A DNA stretch of 64,000 nucleotides from Cornus controversa (lineage: Eukaryota; Streptophyta; Magnoliopsida; Cornales; Cornaceae). The first letter of the stretch is position 1; every line of letters starts with the position of its first letter. Under the pieces are notes generated by a model. It saw nothing but the letters and a program-made list of their open reading frames with translations. It was not told the DNA's origin and searched no databases. This document shows, one piece after another, positions 32,813 to 44,864 of this stretch. The position numbers and the translations under genes are program-made. Where the stretch lies: the NCBI GenBank assembly GCA_026545225.1, contig CM048848.1, positions 21,182,806 to 21,246,805 on the forward strand, written 5' to 3'.

Positions 32813-34320
32813 TGATTCGTGTGTGAGTGTGACTCAAAAATATATCAATTAAAAATTTTCACACTTCGCAATAGAACGAATTCCTTGCAGAATAGGGCTA
32901 TCGAAAGGAATGGGTATCGTACCTCAGGGATTATGTTCTGATGAGTTGGAACACAGAACTAATTCTAATTAAATTTATAAGAAAAGAATTCTGATTTTTA
33001 ACTAATTAAAAAGATAAAATAAAATAAATCAAAGGTAAACAGATAATGAAGATAATAAGAGAGAAACCTAGGGTGTTTGACTTCACCACTAACTCCACAA
33101 TCAATGGTCAATTGAATCAACTATAGGGGAATTACATCATGCATAAGTGGTGTCGGTGGCTACAAGCTCACCTTCATCCGTCAAGAAGATAACATATGAT
33201 TAAGGCTAAGCCATGGACTATCTTCGATTGGCATGGGCCATCTGCCTAACTACTCTAATCTAGGGTGCAGTATGGTTCATCTTCTCTAGGCATAATCCAT
33301 CAAAGCTCATAACAATATATTCAGTGATTACCATTGTGTAATAATCTCTCTCATGATCACAGAAAACAAAAGAGATTGAGTTCAATAACAACAACTAAAT
33401 ATCTAAGACAAGATAAGAAATCATTGAGATTGAATTTACAAGACTTTTATTGCTCAATTCATTAATAAGAATCCTCACAATTACACAATCTATGCATGTA
33501 TATAAAGGTCCCCAATAATTAAAACAATCAAACCATTGATGCTTTGTTAGGGCTACATCAAAACCCTAGTGGATGAACTAGCCGCTCATGGTAGAAGAAG
33601 AAGCTTCAACTGTTGAGGAAGAAGACATCATCTTTCTGAATTACGCGTATGACTTCGTTCTCCAATGGCTCTGCAATATGTTTCTGTTCTCTTCTCAGCC
33701 CTCTCAGACTCTCCAATCTCTGTGTAAGCTCTCCCTCTTCAGCCTCCAAGTCTTCCTTTTATTCCCCAAGAGAATTCACCAAAGTCCTAATCCAATTAGG
33801 AATTAATTAGGGTTTCCCGCAGCACTAATCAGGTGGGTTTTTCCTGCTGGCTTCGGCCCAACTTTTGACCCACTAGAAGTCCGATTCACGGAATTTTCGT
33901 GAAATACAAAAGTGTGCAGAATCAAATTTCGTTCAACCCCACGCGAAAATAATGTCGATTTGAGGCTCAGAAATAAGACTTCTGGTCCGTTTTCCAAAAC
34001 GGGATTAAGACTACATTATGCGCAGATTTGGGCTTCAGGCCCGAAACCTTCTTAAGCAGCTGTAATTCTCTTGGACCTCTTTCTTGGGCTGATTTGAGTT
34101 GAAATAAATGGTTGAGTGAATCTCCTTGATGTAGGCTTCATCTCACCATCTTGGATGTCTTCTTTAAAAGCCCAAAATCACGGTTTTAACTGAAATAATT
34201 ATTAAGGCCCTGAAAATACAGAAAACACTAAAACAAAGTAAAATCACAAAATAATCTATCACTAAGAGAATAAAATACATAAGTTAAGAGGCTAGAATGC
34301 GTAACATTCAACGCCTATCA
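32813..34320 (-). repeat. A2 5' LTR
   Basis: 1508 bp, same length as 15362-16869, about nine substitutions. It ends CGCCTATCA and is followed by GTAAT, the target duplication. Confidence 0.97.
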
Positions 34321-34636
34321 GTAATTCTTTTAGCCAACGACCCTTCCTTTCTTCTAGTTTTTTCTAGATGTTCTCAAAGATGATCTTGTTAGTGATCTCG
34401 TCCTGACCGTTTCCTTGCGGGTATGACCTTGAGGAAAGCTTGTAGTTGATTCCATACTTCGTGAAGAACCTCTGAATGAATTGGTTATCTAGGTTCTTCC
34501 CGTTGTCTATAATTATTGAGGTGGGGATGCCGAATCAGCATATGATGTTATTCTAAATGAACTTTTTGACTTATGAATAGGTCACCGTAGTGTATGCCTC
34601 TACTTCCACCCATTTGGCGAAATAGTTTGTGGCCAA
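34321..34636 (-). pseudogene. T1 integrase core
   Basis: Minus-strand translation shows FAKWVEVEAY, then the second catalytic Asp in IIIDNGKN, and the catalytic Glu region NGQDEITNKII. At least two stops interrupt it. The A2 insertion point is at 34321, and the protein continues at 15361. Confidence 0.8.
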
Positions 34637-35062
34637 TCACCCCCCTCCCCCGTGGGCAGTTTCTTGTGCTATAGCCAATCGAGCAAGAGCATCTGCATTA
34701 GAATTTTCACTACGGGGGACCTTTGTGATGGAAAATTTTTGGAAGTGATTGACAAGCTCTTGTACTTTTTGTAAGTAAGAATTCATTCTTATTCCCTTTA
34801 CCTCGTATTCTGCACGAACCTGTTGGGGAACCAACTGGGAGTCAGTGTAGACCTTTAGTTGTTGTATCTTAAGAACACCAGCTAGTTTCAACCCTACAAT
34901 CAAGGCTTCATACTCAGCTTCATTGTTTATTGCCTTAAATCTGAATTGCAGGGAATACTTGAACGTTTCCCCTACCGGAGATCTAATCAATATACCTGCA
35001 CCACTGGCATGTACGTTCGACGATCCATCCAAAAATAATTGCCATGTGCAATTTGGGTCCAT
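34637..35062 (-). pseudogene. T1 extra RNase H (aRNH)
   Basis: 142 codons open. The four acidic positions are visible: FLDGSS, NNEAEYEAL, YTDSQL and NADALARL. This RNase H lies between the RT-linked RNase H and the integrase, as in Tat elements. Confidence 0.85.
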
Positions 35063-35308
35063 TAGGTCCTCCTCGCTCTGTTGGACTGGGCTCTCTACCT
35101 CTTCTTGTTGAACTTGCTACCTTTCTAGGGGATATGTGAATTTAGCTATAAAATCTGCCAGCACTTGGCCTTTGATCGTTGATCTCTGCTTGTATCAGAT
35201 GTCAAATTCCTCCAATTCCATGGACCATTTCATAAGCCGTTCAGAGGTTTCGGGCTTGAAAAAGACCTGCCGGAGTGGTTGATCAGTAAGTACCATAATA
35301 GTGTGTGC
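35063..35308. other. T1 pol link between the two RNase H regions
   Basis: Degraded coding sequence with stops. A readable trace near 35210 (the end of the RT-linked RNase H) fits the Tat order. Confidence 0.4.
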
Positions 35309-36335
35309 TTAGAAATATGGCTTAAGTTTTTTGGCTGTTGTAACCATAGTGAATGTCAGTTTCTCTATTGAGGGATACCTTCCTTCTGCCCCCCAGAGCA
35401 CCCTACTGGTATAATAAACTGGCCTTTTTACCCCCTCCTTTTCACACACTAGTGCAGAACTCACTGCTGCGAGGGAGATAGCCAAGTATAAGTACAATTC
35501 CTCCCCCACATCACGATAAGATTGGGGGTGAGCTAAGGTGCTGCTTTAGCTCACTCAAGGCCTGTTCACATTCTGGCGTCCACTCAAAGGCCTGCTTGAG
35601 GGCCTGAAAAATGGGAGACACCTGTCTGTGGCATGAAAGATTAGCTGGCTTCACGCTTCAACTTTTCCTATTAGCCTCTGAACTTCTTTAACTGTTCTGG
35701 GTGATTTTGTATCCAGGATGGCTTTTACCTTCTGTGGGTTGGCTTCTATCCCCTTTTTGCTGACCAGGTAGTCGAAGAACTTCCTAGAGGACACCCCAAA
35801 GGCATATTTACTAGGATTAAGCTTCATTCTGTACCTTCGAAGGATATCAAAGTCTTCTTGCAAATCGTCTAAGTGGCTTGTGGCCCTTTGGCTTTTGACA
35901 AGCATATCAGTAACATACACCTCCATATTCCTGCCAATCTACTCTTTAATCATTCTATTTAGTAGCCTTTGATAGGTTGCGTCGGCATTCTTCAAGTCGA
36001 ATGGCATCATTGTGTAGCAGTACAACCCCCTTTCTATTATGAAGGACATCTTTTCTTGGGCTTGATGGCCACATTGGAATTTGATTATATCCTGAGTAAG
36101 CATCCATGAAGCTGAGCCGCTCGTACCCTGCCATCCCTTCCACTAGCATATCAATCTGTGGAAGGGGGAATCTATCTTTTGGATAGGCTTTGTTTAGATC
36201 GGTGAAGTCAACACATAGGTGCCACTTGTCATTGGATTTTTTAACCAGCACAACGTTTGCCAACCAGTCTAGGTAATTGGTTTCCCGCATGAAGTTGGCC
36301 TTTATCAGTTTAGCCATCTCCTCAGAGATTGCCAA
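35309..36335 (-). pseudogene. T1 reverse transcriptase with first RNase H part
   Basis: RT segments: DKWHLCVDFTDLNKAYPKD and MDAYSGYNQI at 35955-36335; then EVYVTDMLVKS at 35651-35926, where Thr replaces the first Asp of the YVDD box; then the connection part YYTSRVLWGAEGRYP at 35309-35509. Frameshifts lie near 35950 and 35510-35650. The lost catalytic Asp shows RT is dead apart from the breaks. Confidence 0.88.
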
Positions 36336-36963
36336 GTTTCTTTCTGGGGCAACAGTTCTCCTCTTTTGTCTAACTGGCTTGGCAACGGGGTCGACATTCT
36401 ATCGATGCATGACAATGGTCGGATCAATCCCAAGCATGCCCTTGTGGGATGAGGCAAACATGTCCCTATTTGTTCTAAAGAATCAAACCAGCTCTTCTCG
36501 AGAGGTGGGTGGGAGTGATGACCCTAAGCTTACCTTTTTCCTTGCACCTTGTTCATCCAAATTAACTTCAACTAGCTCTTCCATTGGTTTCGCATGGCAG
36601 ACCTCCTCTTTTCTTCCACTTCCAGTCCCTCAATACTCAGAGTTTCTGATACCTTCTTCTCCCTTAGGGAAGTGGCATAACACTCTCAGGAAGTAGCCTG
36701 GTCTCCTCTTAGCTCCCCAATGCCACACTCAGTAGGGAACCGAACGAGGAGGTGATAGGTAGAGGTCACTGCTTTCATAGCATTTAACGTGGCCATTCAC
36801 ATGATGACATTATACGTGGTTGGGTAATCTACCATGAAGAAGGTCACCATCTTAGTGACTTGCTTAGGACTTGAATTAGCAGTGACTGGGAGGTTAACAG
36901 TGCCCAGGGGAAGGAGCTTCTCTCCAGAGAAACCTACGAGAGTCTATCCCTTCCAATCCTCAT
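36336..36963. other. T1 pol between protease and RT, degraded
   Basis: Expected linker and N-terminal RT region. Many stops in all minus frames. No intact domain recognised. Confidence 0.4.
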
Positions 36964-37161
36964 TTAATCAAATGCACCTATAAAAAGGATGTCCAAGGAA
37001 CTACCGTTGTCAATTAATACCCGCTTAATTGCAAAATTGGCAATAATTAATGTGACTACGAGAGCATCATCATGGGGTTGCTGAATTCCCCTAAATTCAT
37101 CTTCCAAAAAAATACTAATCTGATCATCCAATCGAGGGCACTTAGCGGGTGATTGGCTCAC
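36964..37161 (-). pseudogene. T1 protease fragment
   Basis: VLIDNGSSLDILF is a retropepsin active site of the Tat type (usual form VLVDTGSSADIL), with Asn in place of Thr. Only ~66 codons are open. Confidence 0.75.
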
Positions 37162-37958
37162 CTCGCTTGCTTCGGAGAAACCTTTGATTTTTCTTATATA
37201 TGCTTTGCGAGCTGCATTGGACTCTCCGCCACCTTTGATTCCACCAGAGATGACCCCAATTTCCCCTAATGGAGGGTTTCTTTGAGTAGTGCCTTCATTC
37301 CCGTCCTATGTTCGATTTTGTGTTCTCTACCCACCGCTGACCACAAATCTTCGTAGTTGGCCCTTCTGAATCAAACTCTCAATCTATTTTTTCAAATCTA
37401 CACATTCGTCGATATCGTGGCCATAGTCGCAATAGAACCTACAATACTTGTTGTAGGATCTCCTAGAGGGGTTAGATTTTCGCTTTGGAGGCCATGCCAC
37501 CGTTGGGTCATCCTGGATATAGAGGAGGATTTGGCTTATCGATGTGTTCAAAGGGGTGAAATTAAATCCCTTATCATGACGTAATGTCCTATTGCTCTAT
37601 TCTTGTGACTTTTTGCCGTACTTGGGGTTTCGTTCTTCCCTGTTGGGCTATACTCCCGTCTTCCTGTCTACCATTTTATCATTATCTCCTTTTTCCCTCT
37701 GAGCATCGAGAGCATATTTGGCATTCATGTACTTTTGAGCTTTCATAAGTAGTTCGAACATGTTTTCGAGAGGGTGCTTAGAGATTGAGTACAAGAATTT
37801 GGAGGGTAGTAGGACTCCCATGAATGTCGTACCTGTTACATTGTCATCCAGGCATCCACTTACAACATCTCTCTGTTGAATCGGTTGATGTAGTCTCGTA
37901 ATGATTCCTCCTTAGTCTGTCTCACATTCAGGAGATATGTGGCAGGCTTCGTATGTCT
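37162..37958 (-). pseudogene. T1 gag C-terminal region, degraded
   Basis: Minus-strand translation near 37390-37450 shows a Cys/His knuckle-like stretch (YCDYGHDIDEC). The rest is broken by stops. It lies between gag and protease. Confidence 0.5.
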
Positions 37959-38336
37959 TTAGGTAGCAATAAAATTGCCAACAAATAGCTGACTCAATTC
38001 TTTAAAAGAATGTACAAATACGGGCTTCAAACTATTGAACCAGGATCGAGCAGAGCCTTTTAAAGTGGTAGGGAAGGCTCTGCACATGATCTCGTCTGGC
38101 ACAGCTTGAAGGTGCATTAGGGCTTTATAGGTTTCCAAGTGATCTAGTGGGTCCTTGGTCCCGTCAAAGCTTTCAACTATAGGCATCTTGAACCTGTTGG
38201 GTAAGGGATAATTCATTACCCGTGCAGAGAAAGGGAGGTTGGTTTGTTGGACCAGTTGCTCCACTGTAGCAGAACCTTTCCCCCTTATGGCGTGGGCCAT
38301 GCTTTCAACCCTGACTCTTAGGTCCTGTATCTCCAT
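37959..38336 (-). pseudogene. T1 gag, Retrotrans_gag domain
   Basis: 126 codons with FDGTKDPLDHLETYKALM and SARSWFNSLKP, the core of Tat-lineage gag. The frame ends within the domain. Confidence 0.82.
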
Positions 38337-38916
38337 GTCATGATAGGTTGCATGTCTGGAATCTCCATGGGGTTGGCTCTTTTCACGGGAGGACTAAATG
38401 ATTGAGATTCATCCCACCACTTACTCGGCGCTAAGCTATGTCATCCGTTGGGACTTCACTATCTCATCTAACATCATCCCCTTCAGGATCAATAGGCCTA
38501 AGGTGGCTTAGCGATGGCACTGGCGCCATAGGAGGGAGGCGTTGCAGAATTACCACATTTTGTTGGAGAAATTGGGCCAGACTTTGATTTAAGTTTCAGA
38601 CCTGGTGCTCCAATGCTGTGACATGCCCCTGGTCGTTTGGAACTTTGGGGTGTGCCCTTGGGAAGTCCATCTGTCCAGAGAGTTACATGCCTCCCTTTCC
38701 TGCTGGCCCTTTGGCAGGCGGGTCCTGTTCACCAGGAAGGTCAGGGCCAATAGGAGGATCTTATGCAACTAGGGGGTTGTGACAGGCGGGAAAGTCCTGC
38801 ACTAGAAGATCGTGGCCAACAAAAGGGTCCTGTATTGCCGTAGTCTCCAACCTCAATCTTAGGTGCATCATGTTTCATATGTGATTCGAGTAGAATAGTC
38901 AAGTTTTGTGACCGTT
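38337..38916. other. T1 gag N-terminus and leader, degraded
   Basis: No open frame matches gag convincingly. It lies between the gag core and the primer site. Confidence 0.45.
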
Positions 38917-38932
38917 CCCACAGACGGCGCCA
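38917..38932 (-). other. T1 primer binding site
   Basis: Plus strand CCCACAGACGGCGCCA, ending in CCA two bases before the LTR start at 38935. This form is common in Tat-lineage elements. I do not name the tRNA. Confidence 0.65.
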
Positions 38933-38934
38933 AC

Positions 38935-39293
38935 TGATGAAGTAGAAATTCACCCCGAGCCGGTCAAATTCCAACCTGTAAAAAAGGACAAGAGAAGGGT
39001 AACCGAGTGGGCACCGGCACAGACTAGACTCCGACGATCAAGTCAAAAATCGAAAGGGCTTTTTATAATTGTAAAGGAACTTAGAGGGTATTAATTGTGT
39101 ACCTTGGTATATGGATCGTCCTGTATTGATAGTGACCAACTAAGGACGTGTCCTAGTAGAACCCTGTCTCTTCAGCTTCCCTTTCCCACTTAGAGATAAC
39201 CAGTCTTGGTCAAAGCCTTCTTCTTATCCATGTCACCTTAGCACTATCCTCCCACGTCATACATTTCATATTAGGAGTCAAACACCCCCATCA
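38935..39293 (-). repeat. T1 5' LTR (end uncertain)
   Basis: Starts TGATGAAGTAG next to the primer site. A possible end is CCCCATCA at 39293, giving 359 bp. No second copy is found in the window, so the end is a guess. Confidence 0.45.
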
Positions 39294-39540
39294 AGTATAC
39301 TCTTAATAGTTCGCATTTAAATTCAAAGAATTGTACATAAGATGCAGTCCTAGACTAGAGGGTTGGCAGGACTTCCCTTTTTTAAGAGAGGGAGAGAATG
39401 ATTTAGTAAAAACTGAGTTGAATTAGTGATCAAAACCATTGTAAATGAAATAAAGTAAAACGAAACTCTGTGCGTGTCTATATATTTTATACAAAGCTTA
39501 AAAGATAGAGAATTCAATTGGAAGAACATGGAATGGTATT
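39294..39540. other. Unassigned sequence between T1 and S2
   Basis: About 250 bp without a gene. Its right part continues, beyond the solo LTR S2, into the C1 3' LTR at 41848. The left edge of C1 was not fixed; TG starts at 39399 or 39529 are possible. Confidence 0.4.
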
Positions 39541-40447
39541 TGTTGACCTCAAGGTTTCAACCAAAGGTTATTTGGGTGATTTTGATTATAAGAATCTATT
39601 GAGTATAAATCTAATAAGTTTATTTGAATGTACATTTTACATGGTATCAAATTATCTCAAGTATCTTAAAGGTTTTGGATTTCAAAGGGACTTATAAGAA
39701 GATATATGAAGCCACATGATCATAGAACTCAAATATCAATAATCAATATCAATGGCGAAGTTAAAGTTAAGCCATATGATGAAGGAACCCAAGAGCTTAA
39801 AGATTTAAAGATCAAAAGACTTGGGTAGGCTAGTCTTGGGTGAGTGCGTGTATTTATTGTAAAGTTACTTTGATATACTCACATGAGAGCTCTATGACCA
39901 ATGCATATCATTCAGAAGTCCTTAGAGCATAAGCAATAGGGCGTGAACTTTGTTTATAACATCATAAAGCCTTTACTAAGGTTAAGTTAGTTCAAATTTT
40001 CATAAGCTTTGGAAGAACTCAATTATTAATTCATAACTAGGACCATGTAAATCAATCATATCATTTGAAATGGTCTCTAGGAATTAGAGAAATAAAGCTT
40101 TGAACTTATATTATTTAAATCATGAAAAGCCTTAGGTTATATTGATATGATCTCTAATTGGGAATATCTTTAACACTCAATATTCGCATTTAGTGAAGTT
40201 ATGAAGTCAAGGAACTTTGATCAAATTGATTCATAAGGGCTTTGTTGATTTAAGTTGGTTAAAACTTGTCACAACCTTTAAAGAGCTCACTTCCATATTA
40301 GGACCATGATGCATTTTCATACATATCATCTCTTGGTCATTATTTCATTAAGAAATAAGTCTTAAAGCCTTAGGGACATGCTTCAAAGACCAAACCTTTG
40401 TATAAGTCTTTTCTGCACTTTATTAAACATTCTTTAAAGACATGTCC

Positions 40448-40638
40448 AGTTTGAGCTTGCTGAAAATACATTTTTAAGTTTGCTGAAAACTCATTTTGAG
40501 CTTGTTCAAGACTTTTTTTTCAGTAAGCTGAAAGTGCACTTTGAGGCTGCTAAAAAAAATAGTAGGAAATGGTGTTTTTAGAGCACTTCATCAGCCGACT
40601 GAAACATTACTTTAGTCGACTGAAAGTTGCTGGATCTG
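40448..40638 (+). promoter_or_regulatory. GCTGAAA/GACTGAAA motif array in S2
   Basis: Seven related units such as GAGCTTGCTGAAAATAC, AAGTTTGCTGAAAACTC, CAGCCGACTGAAAC and AGTCGACTGAAAG. The array ends ~81 bp upstream of the TATAAATA box. Same design as the arrays in the S1 and A3 LTRs, but a different motif. Confidence 0.6.
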
Positions 40639-40718
40639 AATTTAATGGCTAGTTTAGATCATTTAATACTCCTAACAACTCCCAACAGTTATAAAATGAC
40701 CATATCTCTTAAAGGGAC

Positions 40719-40726
40719 TATAAATA
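40719..40726 (+). promoter_or_regulatory. S2 TATA box
   Basis: TATAAATA in GGGACTATAAATACACC, a strong plant TATA context within the LTR. Confidence 0.65.
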
Positions 40727-41847
40727 CACCTTGTATGTGTATTTCACATGAGTGAGAGACCACTACACCAATAGTTGATCATCCATTGTTGGTTGAATCT
40801 ATCCTTAAGTTTAGAAGTCATATTCTATAAAGATAGTCACCACGCTTGAACATATTCTTCCAAAGATCAATTCATTGTGATATTTCATTCGTCATTCTAG
40901 TGTTGAGCTTTTATATTGATTCATCAATTGTAACTCTAGATTTGAGAGAGCTATGATTTGTATATCTATCCGTTAAGGGATATTCTCTATTGTACTCGAA
41001 CTCATATTCATCTTATTTGAGAGAAAGTCCAAGAGGTGCTCTTGGTAAAACAGATTGCTTCATGGATGCTTGTAAAGGTTCATTCTCTACCTTAAAAGGA
41101 TAATGATTGGGTAACACTCTCCGCCCTTTAAAGTGAGCAATGGTTCTCACTTGAGCCATAAAAAGTGAAAGGAAGCGTTATGCACTTGGCAATGAAGTCT
41201 TGGTGAAGTGTTTACCGAAGCAAAGAAGACCAAGTGTTGGACTTGGCAATTGTAAAGGTTTGTTTTCCACCCTTAATAGAAGCTTCATAGTAAAAACCTT
41301 AAGAAGAGCTCTTGAGGCATGAACATAGGCTAGAGATGCCGAACCATGTAAATATCATTGTGTTGTTTGGTTTGCATTTCTCTAATCCTTAACTCCTTTA
41401 CTTAAGAGTATTTTATATATTTAATTTCATTATGCTTTATATATGAATGATATGAGTTTATATGCTTTAATTTATATGAGGAGAATGGGATGAATGCTTG
41501 GAGTATGTTGATTGATTTAGTACTTATTTGATTATCCATTTGTCAATCAAGTTGCATACTACATGTTTGATAAAATGTGCTATCATCATTTTTACACATT
41601 ACAAGCATGAGAAATTACACTTATACGAGCACTCACACTTGTTGTTTCCACTAAATCATTTAAGTGCATAAGAGCCTCTTAGATAGAGCATTTGCATTCT
41701 CACTTGTTGAATACATAAGCTCAGTAAGTGTTTGACAAAAGTCCAATCAATATTATTTTTGTCAAAACAAGGTAAATTGAAAAAATTTTATTATTTGCCT
41801 AAAGTCCCTATTCACACCCCCTCCCTCGGGACAATTCTTGGGTAACA

Positions 41848-42171
41848 GTATTGATTCTGGGTATGGAAGCAAATAAAAAATATTGATTTGATACGTTGAA
41901 ATTGAGGAATCATGAAAGAAAGCGGAGATATTATAGAGAGAATAGTACATAATAGTTATAAACATAGCTTCTAAAAACTGGAAAGAGCTTGTGCAAAGTG
42001 TGAGAATTGCAAAGAGAGAGAAGAAGAGAAAACAAAAAAGGGGCTAGGGTTTCTATTAAAATCTCAATGCAAAGTTACAAATATGAAAACCTAATAAAGA
42101 GAATATATAGTCTTACAAACAAAATAAAGTAAAAGACTATTCTACCCTTATTAAATATAATAACTCTAATA
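41848..42171 (-). repeat. C1 3' LTR (part right of S2)
   Basis: The stretch next to the C1 polypurine tract. In the sense strand it starts ATTAGAGTTATTA, with a TATATATTCTC box near 42105. S2 inserted in or beside it. The matching 5' LTR is outside the window because G1 cuts C1. Confidence 0.6.
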
Positions 42172-42181
42172 TCCCCCCTTA
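42172..42181 (-). promoter_or_regulatory. C1 polypurine tract
   Basis: Plus strand TCCCCCCTTA, i.e. TAAGGGGGGA in the sense strand, directly beside the LTR and just 3' of the pol stop. Confidence 0.75.
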
Positions 42182-42184
42182 AAT

Positions 42185-42667
42185 TCATGATGTAGCTACT
42201 AAAAGCATCGAGAGTTTGCCAACCAAAAAATGAATATGCGAAATAGGATGTGACTTCGTAAACAAGTCTACAAGCTGCATAGAAGAAGTGACAAAGGGCA
42301 AAGTAATAGTGTCATGCTTAAGGTGATGTCGAGTAAGATGACAGTCAATCTCAATGTGATTGGTTCGCTCATAAAAAACTGAGTTGTGAGCAATCTGAAT
42401 AGCACTCTTGTTGTCATAATGCATAGAAGTGAGATGAGAAAGAGAAACACCCATATTTGCAAGCAACCAATGTAACCAAACTATCTCAGTGGTAGTAGAT
42501 GCCATAGCATGATACTCAGCTTCTGTGAAAGATCTAGAAACGACAATCTGTTTCTTACTCTTCCAAGAAATAAGAGAATCACCCAAAAATATACAAAAAC
42601 CAATGATAGATTTGTGATCTGTTGAATCACCAGCCCAATCAGCATCTGAGTATGCATGCAGCTCCAA
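42185..42667 (-). pseudogene. C1 RNase H (Copia)
   Basis: 160 codons: AYSDADWAGD, a serine-rich turn then SRSFTEAEYHAMA, and DNKSAIQIAHN, the three marks of Copia RNase H. The C-terminus (LVDLFTKSHPISHIH) is complete. This part may be intact, but pol upstream is broken. Confidence 0.9.
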
Positions 42668-42895
42668 ATAAGAGGTCGATGGAAGTAAAAGACTCTGAAA
42701 GAGAGTGCCTCAAAGATATCGAAAGATACGAAGAATAATAGCCCAATGAACAGTAGTTAGTGAAGTAACAAACTGACTAACAATGTGAACAACATATGCA
42801 ATATCTGGACATGTAATAATGAGATATGTCAGGCTACAAACAATAGTATGATATAAAGTCGGATCTGGCAAAGGGGTACCATCAGAAGGAGAATA

Positions 42896-43600
42896 TCAAG
42901 CATTAAGCTCAAGAAGAGTATCAGCAGTCTTAGTATCAGTAAGGTGAGCACACTCAAGAATGTCAACTATGTACTTTGACTGAGATAGAAGATAGCCTTT
43001 TGGAGAGAATGCTATTTCAATACCCAAAAAGAAGCAAAGAGAGCCCAAGTCCTTCATTTCAAATTGTCGAGCAAATTCTGACTTCAACATTACAATCCCA
43101 TCAACATCCTCACTAGTAATAATCATGTCATCAACATATAAAGAAAGAAGAATACGACCTGTAGAGGTACTCTTGATAAAGAAAGTTAAATCATGATTAC
43201 TTGGGCAAAAACCAAGAGAGGTAATCACAGTAGAGAATCTCAAACCAAGCCTGGGGTGCCTATTTGAGACCATATAAAGCTTTCTTGAGCCTGCAAACAT
43301 ATCCAGGATTATGAGAAACACCAGAAGGGGAATCATATAAACTTCTTCTTGAAGATCGCCATTCAAGAAGGCATTTTTAACATCCATCTGATATATATGC
43401 CACTGACGAATAGAGGCAATTGTAATAAGAGTACAAACAATAGTCATTTTTGCAATAGGAGCAAAGGTCTCCTCATAATCTATACCATACTGTTGAGAAA
43501 ACCCTTAGCAACCAATCTAGCTTTGTACCGTTCAACTGACCCATCAGACTTGGTTTTGATTTTATAAACCCAACAAGAACCAATCATACTTTACCAAGCC
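42896..43600 (-). pseudogene. C1 reverse transcriptase (Copia)
   Basis: [23 protein letters not shown] and the catalytic [11 protein letters not shown] are present. A stretch between them is out of frame (PGFVCRL-type sequence near 43260-43310). A further frame break separates the N-terminal part (43450-43600). Confidence 0.88.
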
Positions 43601-43719
43601 TGTTGCCAAAGAGGATTAAGAACTGCCTCTTTATAGAATAAAGGCTGAGAGAGACAGTGAATAGAAGTTAAAAAGGAAGTAAAATAATATGAATAAGAAG
43701 AATAAGCAAAATATGGTAA

Positions 43720-44864
43720 TTAAGTGGACTTAAGAGTACATTGAGGATAATGAGAAGGAGGATTCATAGTCTCAGGAACTGCTTGGGTGGCTACAGGAAG
43801 AAAGGGAGTTTCAGGTGTATCAGAAAGCAAAGGACCAATACCTGTATAACTATCAGTGCGAACCCTACGAGAAAAATGAGGAGGAAAAGGAGTAATAGGA
43901 ACACAAGGACTAGAAACATTTTGTGAGTCATTATTTGTAGTACGTAGGACTTGAGAAGACAAATTATCAGTATCATCAGAGAAAGGATCAATATCAATGA
44001 GGTGAAATTTGGTCATGTAATGAGTACAAGTAGGAATAGAAAAGAATGGTATGTGCTCAAGAAACACAACATGATGAGATACATAGAGTTTCTGGGTAAC
44101 TGGATCAAAACACCGATATCCCTTTTGACCCTCACTATAGCCAAGAAAAACACAAATGGCAGAGCAAGAAGATAACCTACGCTCTACCCAAGGACAGAGA
44201 ACAAAACAAGTACAACCAAAAACCTTGAAGGAAGAATAATCATGAGCATACCCATATAACTTTTCAAAATGTGATAAACCTGAGATGTGAGAAGATGGAA
44301 TCTTATTAATTAAGTTGACAGCAGTAAGAACTGTTTCTCCCCAAAACTCACTAGAAACTGAAGCAAACAATAAGAGAGAATGACCAGTTTCAACAATATA
44401 CCTATGTTTCCTCTCAACAATACCATTTTGCTCAAGAGTATCTATACAAGAAGTTTGATGAAAAGTTCCATCTAAGGCAAGTAAATCAAAGAATTTATTA
44501 GAAGTGTACGCCCTACCCAAATCACATCTAAAACACTTTAATAACAGCAAAATGTTGAGTTTTAACAAGGGCCCGAAAAGCATTATAGATACTAAAAAAT
44601 TCAGAACTATATCTCATAAGATAAACCCAACAATAACGAGTGAAATCATCAATAAAGGAAACATAATATCGAGACCCCCCTTTTCTGGTAATGGGAAAAG
44701 GTCCCCACACATCAGAATGGATCAAATCAAATGGTGCAAGAGAAGAATAAATATTTCGATTAAAAGGTGAAGCAAAAAATTTTGCCAGTTTATGAAATAC
44801 CCCAACATAATTTCGCGCATGAGGTGGCCAATCTCATAGACAAAACTTGAGAGATACTAACAAC
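43720..44864 (-). pseudogene. C1 integrase (Copia), cut by G1
   Basis: Core parts: IHSDVWGPFPI with the first Asp (44528-44725), RCDLGRAYTSN in place of the usual RSDNGGEY, and EQNGIVERKHRYIVE with the catalytic Glu. A frameshift lies near 44540. The pre-integrase end is read at 44760-44850 and stops at 44864, where G1 starts. Gag and the 5' LTR are not in the window. Confidence 0.85.

Larger units (their letters stand above)
15362..34320 (-). mobile_element. A2: Athila-type LTR retrotransposon with S1 nested inside
   Basis: Both LTRs are 1508 bp with TG...CA ends, and the element is flanked by a perfect 5-bp duplication GTAAT (15357-15361, 34321-34325). Without S1 and its AAACA duplication it would be ~11.2 kb. 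In sense order: LTR, tRNA-Asp primer site, gag-PR-RT-RNase H in one frame, an almost wholly deleted integrase, a motif array, a third ORF, a 3' UTR with a polypurine module, LTR. The LTRs differ by about nine substitutions, so insertion is recent relative to A1 and A3. It lacks integrase and must have depended on a relative. Confidence 0.96.
34321..39293 (-). mobile_element. T1, 5' part: Tat-lineage element
   Basis: From left to right (3' to 5' in sense): integrase core, an extra RNase H, RT with its own RNase H remnant, protease, gag, primer site and the start of the 5' LTR. The second, bacterial/archaeal-like RNase H is the mark of the Tat lineage. All genes carry stops or frameshifts. Confidence 0.85.
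39541..41847 (+). repeat. S2: solo LTR of a Copia element
   Basis: 2307 bp, TGTTGACCTC ... TGGGTAACA, flanked by a perfect 5-bp duplication GTATT (39536-39540, 41848-41852). The end has the Copia-typical TTCACACCCCCTCCCTCGGG stretch. A TATAAATA box at 40719-40726 gives plus orientation. No internal region is present, so LTR-LTR recombination removed it. The length suggests a Sirevirus-type LTR. Confidence 0.88.
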
